A stretch of DNA of 64,000 bases, from NCBI GenBank assembly GCA_903813345.2, contig CAIIXF020000001.1, forward strand, positions 25,349,915 to 25,413,914, read 5' to 3'. Source of the DNA: Owenia fusiformis (taxonomy: Eukaryota > Annelida > Polychaeta > Sabellida > Oweniidae). The notes beneath the pieces are model-generated. The model ran no database searches and was not told where the DNA came from. It was given only the letters and a program-made list of their open reading frames with translations. Each line of letters begins with the position of its first letter. Positions within the stretch are counted from its first letter, which is position 1. A program made the translations under genes and the position numbers. Of this stretch, positions 60,401-64,000 are shown piece after piece.

Positions 60401-63400
60401 ATGGGATTTGTTTCCATATAACCGTTTATTTGTAGGTTTTATGACTTACCTTCTGATGGAGTTGGCTCTTCACCATATACAGATACTTGTGACAGTGTAA
60501 TGGATTCGTTCACAAAGAGGATTACTTTTATAAACACATATCTGCCTTCAACGGGGGCATCACATTCTATGTCTTTACTCGTGTCGAGTGTCCCACTGAA
60601 CTCGGCACAAAGTGTCTCTTCATATGTGGGAGTGTCAGAATTTTCGATATAAATTTCAACGTCAATGTCTGTCCCTATAAACCATGAGAATAATAAAATC
60701 AATACTACATCCGATTCCCGACTATTTAGTTGATAACATTGTATAATATACGTACTAAACATTAAAGTTCTGAGGTAACATGAGAGGTTATATGTTTTAT
60801 ATATTTACAAAGCAGGTTGTATATTTTACGTGTTTGCCCGCTCGCTCTGGGACCCATGACAAACAATAATATCCGTCATGTCCCCACTCCGAAAATAACA
60901 AACAGTTTTAACATTTTCAAAAAACAATGGCATAACGATCAATGGAAAATGAAGATCTGGAATACAGCGCACTTTCACTTATGAAGGAAACATGCTATGA
61001 GAAGTTGTGATTGTGATTTGTGGACATAAAATCAAGATATTATTGTTTATTCACATATAGCTAGGTAAGGTGTGTCAGCTTCCAGTCAATCCAAACATGC
61101 TATTTCAAATAACTATATGCTATTAAATAACCTACAATTCACCCATTCTACATTCCATTGAAACTAATAAAACCAAGAAGCTGATAAGCTCATATCTGAG
61201 TAAAATTCTATAAAAAGTATCATAGGGAATAACAAGCTACGACTGCTACGTGCGTATGTAGGTCAAATGTTAAATGTTATGATTACTATGGTGAGAATCC
61301 ATGATATCTACTGACACAAACAGAAGTGACTCCTGCAAAAAGTTTACTTGAAAATATATTCTTTTTGGTCATTTCATATATTTTTAGTGATATTATGTAA
61401 CATATTTTGCAATGTGTGACAAGAATTTAAACCCAAGACTCAGTGGACTGTGGAATGACCATTTCTTTCAGGCGTTATTTCCTAAAATTAACACTCGATG
61501 CCGGTGCATCTCATACAATTTTTGGAAAGCAACACCTTCAAGGAATGGTCGTTGCACATTGCACTGAGTTAAGGGCTTAAATCCTTAAATATATTTGTCA
61601 TAATTAATCTATAGAAAGCTTTTCTCTTATTCGAACTAAACTGTGGAATACCTGGGGGAGGTGAACAGATCTCAACGTGATTCACAGCAATCTCTTCACC
61701 CAAATCAATCATAACCCACGTGTCATTGGAATATGTCAATGTAAATGTTGTTGAGTTATCTCCATCTACAAGATTAGATGGAGGATCACCATCTCCTTCG
61801 GGGTTACTACTTGTTGCAGTGGATCCATCAGCTCTGTTTACATCTAGATGAATTACAAATAGATTTATAGAATCATTTTCTCGCAATATGCTGTGACACT
61901 TTAAGGTTAAACATCATTATCTGAATGCATGATGCCAATTAACCATAATGTCTGCAGGAGGGGAGGGGTCGATCCGATCTGATCCGATTCGATTCTATCC
62001 CATCCGATCCTCTCCTCTCGATTTTTTGAAGAGTACTTTTTGCAAAATTTCTTTGCGTCTTTTTTATTTTTTGCTTGAGCCATAGATATAAGACACCTTT
62101 TAGCAAAAAACCAAGGTGATTGGGGGTAGAGGGGCAAAGACAAAAACAAGCTGAACTTGAAATTGCTGACCATTCAATTCACGCTACATTGATTTAAATG
62201 GGATTTCTCGATACCTGCTATCTTTGAAAGTGTATAACTTTAGTTCTAGAAAGGCTTTATGCTTTTAGTTTTATTTGAAAGATAATGGATTCTTTTTAAA
62301 GCACCCAATCATTTCTTGGCACCAAAAAAATTATTATGAACGAAAATTAAATTGACAATTTATCACAAAATGTCAACCCCCTAGGCCAGGTGGACCTCGA
62401 TTTCGAATAAGGTTTACAGCAATGCCAATTACATTGAAATCAGACAAGTAATAAAAATCGCAGAGTGGATGGATGTTCAAATGCCCCCACCCCCTATCGA
62501 TCGCGTCTTAGGGTTAATAAAAATCGTATAATATTGTTACCTGTATCACATTTTGACCCTGTATAACCATTGTCACAAGTGCACGTATATCCATCATCAG
62601 TGTTAGAGCAGGTCCCATGTACACAGTTGGCAGACACTGTACATTCATCCATATCTTCAACTGTATAATTGAAAAATTACAAACTTATAAAACAATGATA
62701 AAAATACAATTCGATTCCAGAAAAAACAGTCCGAGAGATAACAGTCCTTGTTATGAAGCAAACTATTAACATGGTTGTGACTTCCTCTTACCGTCATCAC
62801 AATTACTTCCAGAATATCCACTGTCGCCACAATCACACGAGAATCCCCCACCAGTGTTAGTACAAGTACCATGTACACAATTAGCTGATACCATGCATTC
62901 GTCGATATCTGTGGAAATGAATGGACATTCCAAGTATTATGAGTATTGATTGTTCAAATCTCATTAAAAGATTAATACTACGAGTATATACAGAATTGGT
63001 GATGGGTTTAGAAAGGGGCGTTAGACATTATTTATTTATTTTTTATTTTTAGATCATTGCTTTTGGATATATAAGGTCTATTTTCTGTGCTGAGACAAGA
63101 TTTTCAGATAAAACGTCACACTACTTGAAAACTAATTGAAAATCTATAATATTCTTACCTGTATCACATTGTGTCCCTGTATAACCATTTTCACAAGTGC
63201 ACGTATATCCACCATCAGTGTTAGAGCAGGTCCCATGAACACAGTTTGCAGACACTGTACATTCATCTACATCTCCAACTGTATAATTGAAAATTATCCA
63301 CTTGTAAAACAATGATAAAAATACCATTCAATTCCCAAAAAACAGTCCAAGAGATAACAGTCCTAGTTATGAAGCAAACTCTAAACAGCGTTGATATAAA

Positions 63401-64000
63401 ATATAGTTATATTTCTGTTTACAAGTAGTTTGTGACTTCTTCTTACCTTCATCACAATTACTTCCGGAATATCCGCTGTCGCCACAATCACACGAGAATC
63501 CCCCGTCAGTGTTAGTACAAGTCCCATGTACACAATTAGCCGATACTGCACATTCGTCGATATCTGTAGAAAATATACAGCATGGACATTTCAAACATTC
63601 TAAATATTGATTGCTTAAATCTCATAATAAAAGTGAAAAATTAAAGAGATAGACGTCCTTGGAGATACATACAAAGAGATTTTGATCGGACTATTAGCAG
63701 AGACATAAACTAAAGATAAACCCATTTTATAATTTTGCAATTGATACATTGCTCATGAGCATAAAACAAGAACACAAAATGAACAATACGAGGGGTGATC
63801 CAAAAGTCTTGGACGCCTCGCTCTAACTCTGCTATTTTCTAGTATAATTACATGAAACTTTCAGATAGTGAAGATCAACATCTTAACAACGTTGTGTATA
63901 AGTTTCAACATAAAATAATATATTTTAGCTACTTTTCTAAATATTTTTTAATACCGGGTCCCTGCCACCCGGAACGGTATTTAAATATAGCAAATCACCC
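57209..64000 (-). CDS. Secreted mosaic EGF/FTP/TSP1 protein, copy B (5' end outside window)
   Basis: Fourteen - strand exons in the same order, sizes and phases as the 3' end of copy A: EGF type A 63447-63563, B 63159-63272, A 62792-62908, B 62541-62654, FTP 61652-61843 and 60450-60674, EGF 60158-60271, FTP 59751-59942 and 58262-58498, TSP1 57861-58034 and 57543-57719, LDLa 57209-57405 with TGA. All frames are open and splice sites intact. No stop or TE interrupts a coding exon in the visible part. It is the tandem neighbour of copy A in head-to-tail orientation. Confidence 0.85.
57543..57719 (-). CDS. Copy B exon: thrombospondin type 1 repeat 2
   Basis: 177 nt, virtually identical to 15946-16122 (WSGWQEWSNC, CGDGV, RFRTC). 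The donor is GTACCA instead of GTATTA. Confidence 0.95.
57861..58034 (-). CDS. Copy B exon: thrombospondin type 1 repeat 1
   Basis: 174 nt, GKWGAWSSMTECNRQCGGGK; one of the few differences from copy A is Pro for Ser after the GGEDC cysteine. Confidence 0.95.
58262..58498 (-). CDS. Copy B exon: fucolectin-like domain 2, second half
   Basis: 237 nt. TDVDIKIYIEETVVPTFADT, then IDIVCSPKIEGRYVFVKVTL and IKVYGEDAPSG. The first third differs from copy A in many residues while the core strands are identical. Confidence 0.85.
59751..59942 (-). CDS. Copy B exon: fucolectin-like domain 2, first half
   Basis: 192 nt. VNRADGSTATSSNPGG...WVMIDLDGVIIVDHVEI. Asp replaces the usual Gly in the DLG motif. Confidence 0.85.
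60158..60271 (-). CDS. Copy B exon: EGF between FTP domains
   Basis: 114 nt. DVDECSVSANCVHGTCSNTG..YTCSCESGYTGTQCDT; same weak GTATGA donor as in copy A. Confidence 0.9.
60450..60674 (-). CDS. Copy B exon: fucolectin-like domain 1, second half
   Basis: 225 nt. TDIDVEIYIENSDTPTYEET...VEGRYVFIKVILFVNESITL. Confidence 0.85.
61652..61843 (-). CDS. Copy B exon: fucolectin-like domain 1, first half
   Basis: 192 nt. VNRADGSTATSSNPEGDGDP...WVMIDLGEEIAVNHVEICS. Confidence 0.85.
62541..62654 (-). CDS. Copy B exon: EGF type B
   Basis: 114 nt. DMDECTVSANCVHGTCSNTD..YTCTCDNGYTGSKCDT; Met replaces Val in DVDEC. Confidence 0.9.
62792..62908 (-). CDS. Copy B exon: EGF type A
   Basis: 117 nt. DIDECMVSANCVHGTCTNTG..FSCDCGDSGYSGSNCDD. 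Confidence 0.9.
63159..63272 (-). CDS. Copy B exon: EGF type B
   Basis: 114 nt. DVDECTVSANCVHGTCSNTD..YTCTCENGYTGTQCDT. Confidence 0.9.
63447..63563 (-). CDS. Copy B exon: EGF type A
   Basis: 117 nt. DIDECAVSANCVHGTCTNTD..FSCDCGDSGYSGSNCDE. First complete exon seen from the window's right edge. Confidence 0.9.
63790..64000. mobile_element. Terminal part of a mariner-like element (window edge)
   Basis: CGAGGGGTGATCCAAAAGTC is the common mariner TIR form (AGGGGTGWWCAAAAAGT). The element runs off the window, so size and intactness are unknown. It would lie in an intron of copy B. Confidence 0.5.

Overview
This is eukaryotic genomic DNA, AT-rich and full of introns, from an animal. Reasons: exons bounded by GT/AG sites, phase-1 secreted modules (EGF, C-type lectin, PAN/apple, fucolectin-like F5/8C, TSP1, LDLa), LINE remnants with C-x2-C..H..C tails, mariner-type ends and many foldback/MITE elements. 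The repeat spectrum, for example the CGTCCGTACGTAC repeat next to a CCATCGAACG terminus, suggests a marine lophotrochozoan, perhaps a bivalve. That placement is inference.

Layout. (1) 1-4333, + strand: the last seven exons of a lysine-rich gene whose C-terminus resembles LYRIC/metadherin. A probable long 3' UTR follows, with a 40-bp minisatellite at 7461-7722. (2) 8.5-12.8 kb: LINE debris and a 1.3-kb repeat element. (3) 15.2-51.4 kb, - strand: one large secreted mosaic gene (copy A). About 32 exons encode a signal peptide, a Cys-rich domain, PAN, a C-type lectin, EGF, a SWKC-type beta domain, an EGF array, two fucolectin-like domains, two TSP1 and an LDLa. (4) 53.8-64 kb, - strand: the 3' half of a tandem paralogue (copy B), still running at the window edge. 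Downstream flanking DNA was duplicated too (12.8-15.2 kb matches 53.8-57.1 kb).

The main observation is that copy A is split inside a coding exon by a 16.7-kb insertion (27924-44662). It has near-identical ~69-bp terminal inverted repeats (CACGGGTAGTATC...) and a 5-bp target duplication AATTA. Leaving out the insertion and one AATTA rejoins the exon in frame (124 nt), and the summed exon model is 4614 nt, a multiple of three. The insertion is itself a nest: a mariner-like element holding another TIR element, which holds a MITE and a perfect 28-bp-arm hairpin; a 6.4-kb inverted-repeat element holding a LINE with a 14-bp target duplication; a 540-bp foldback carrying an exon-like ATG; and a CCG-phased satellite. 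Copy A has further damage (an EGF exon broken by a TATG repeat, an EGF one Cys short, a lost stop codon), so it may be a decaying or TE-tolerant paralogue while copy B keeps the conserved 3' end. No CRISPR, operon or rRNA was seen. tRNA-like sequences are SINE-type fragments only.
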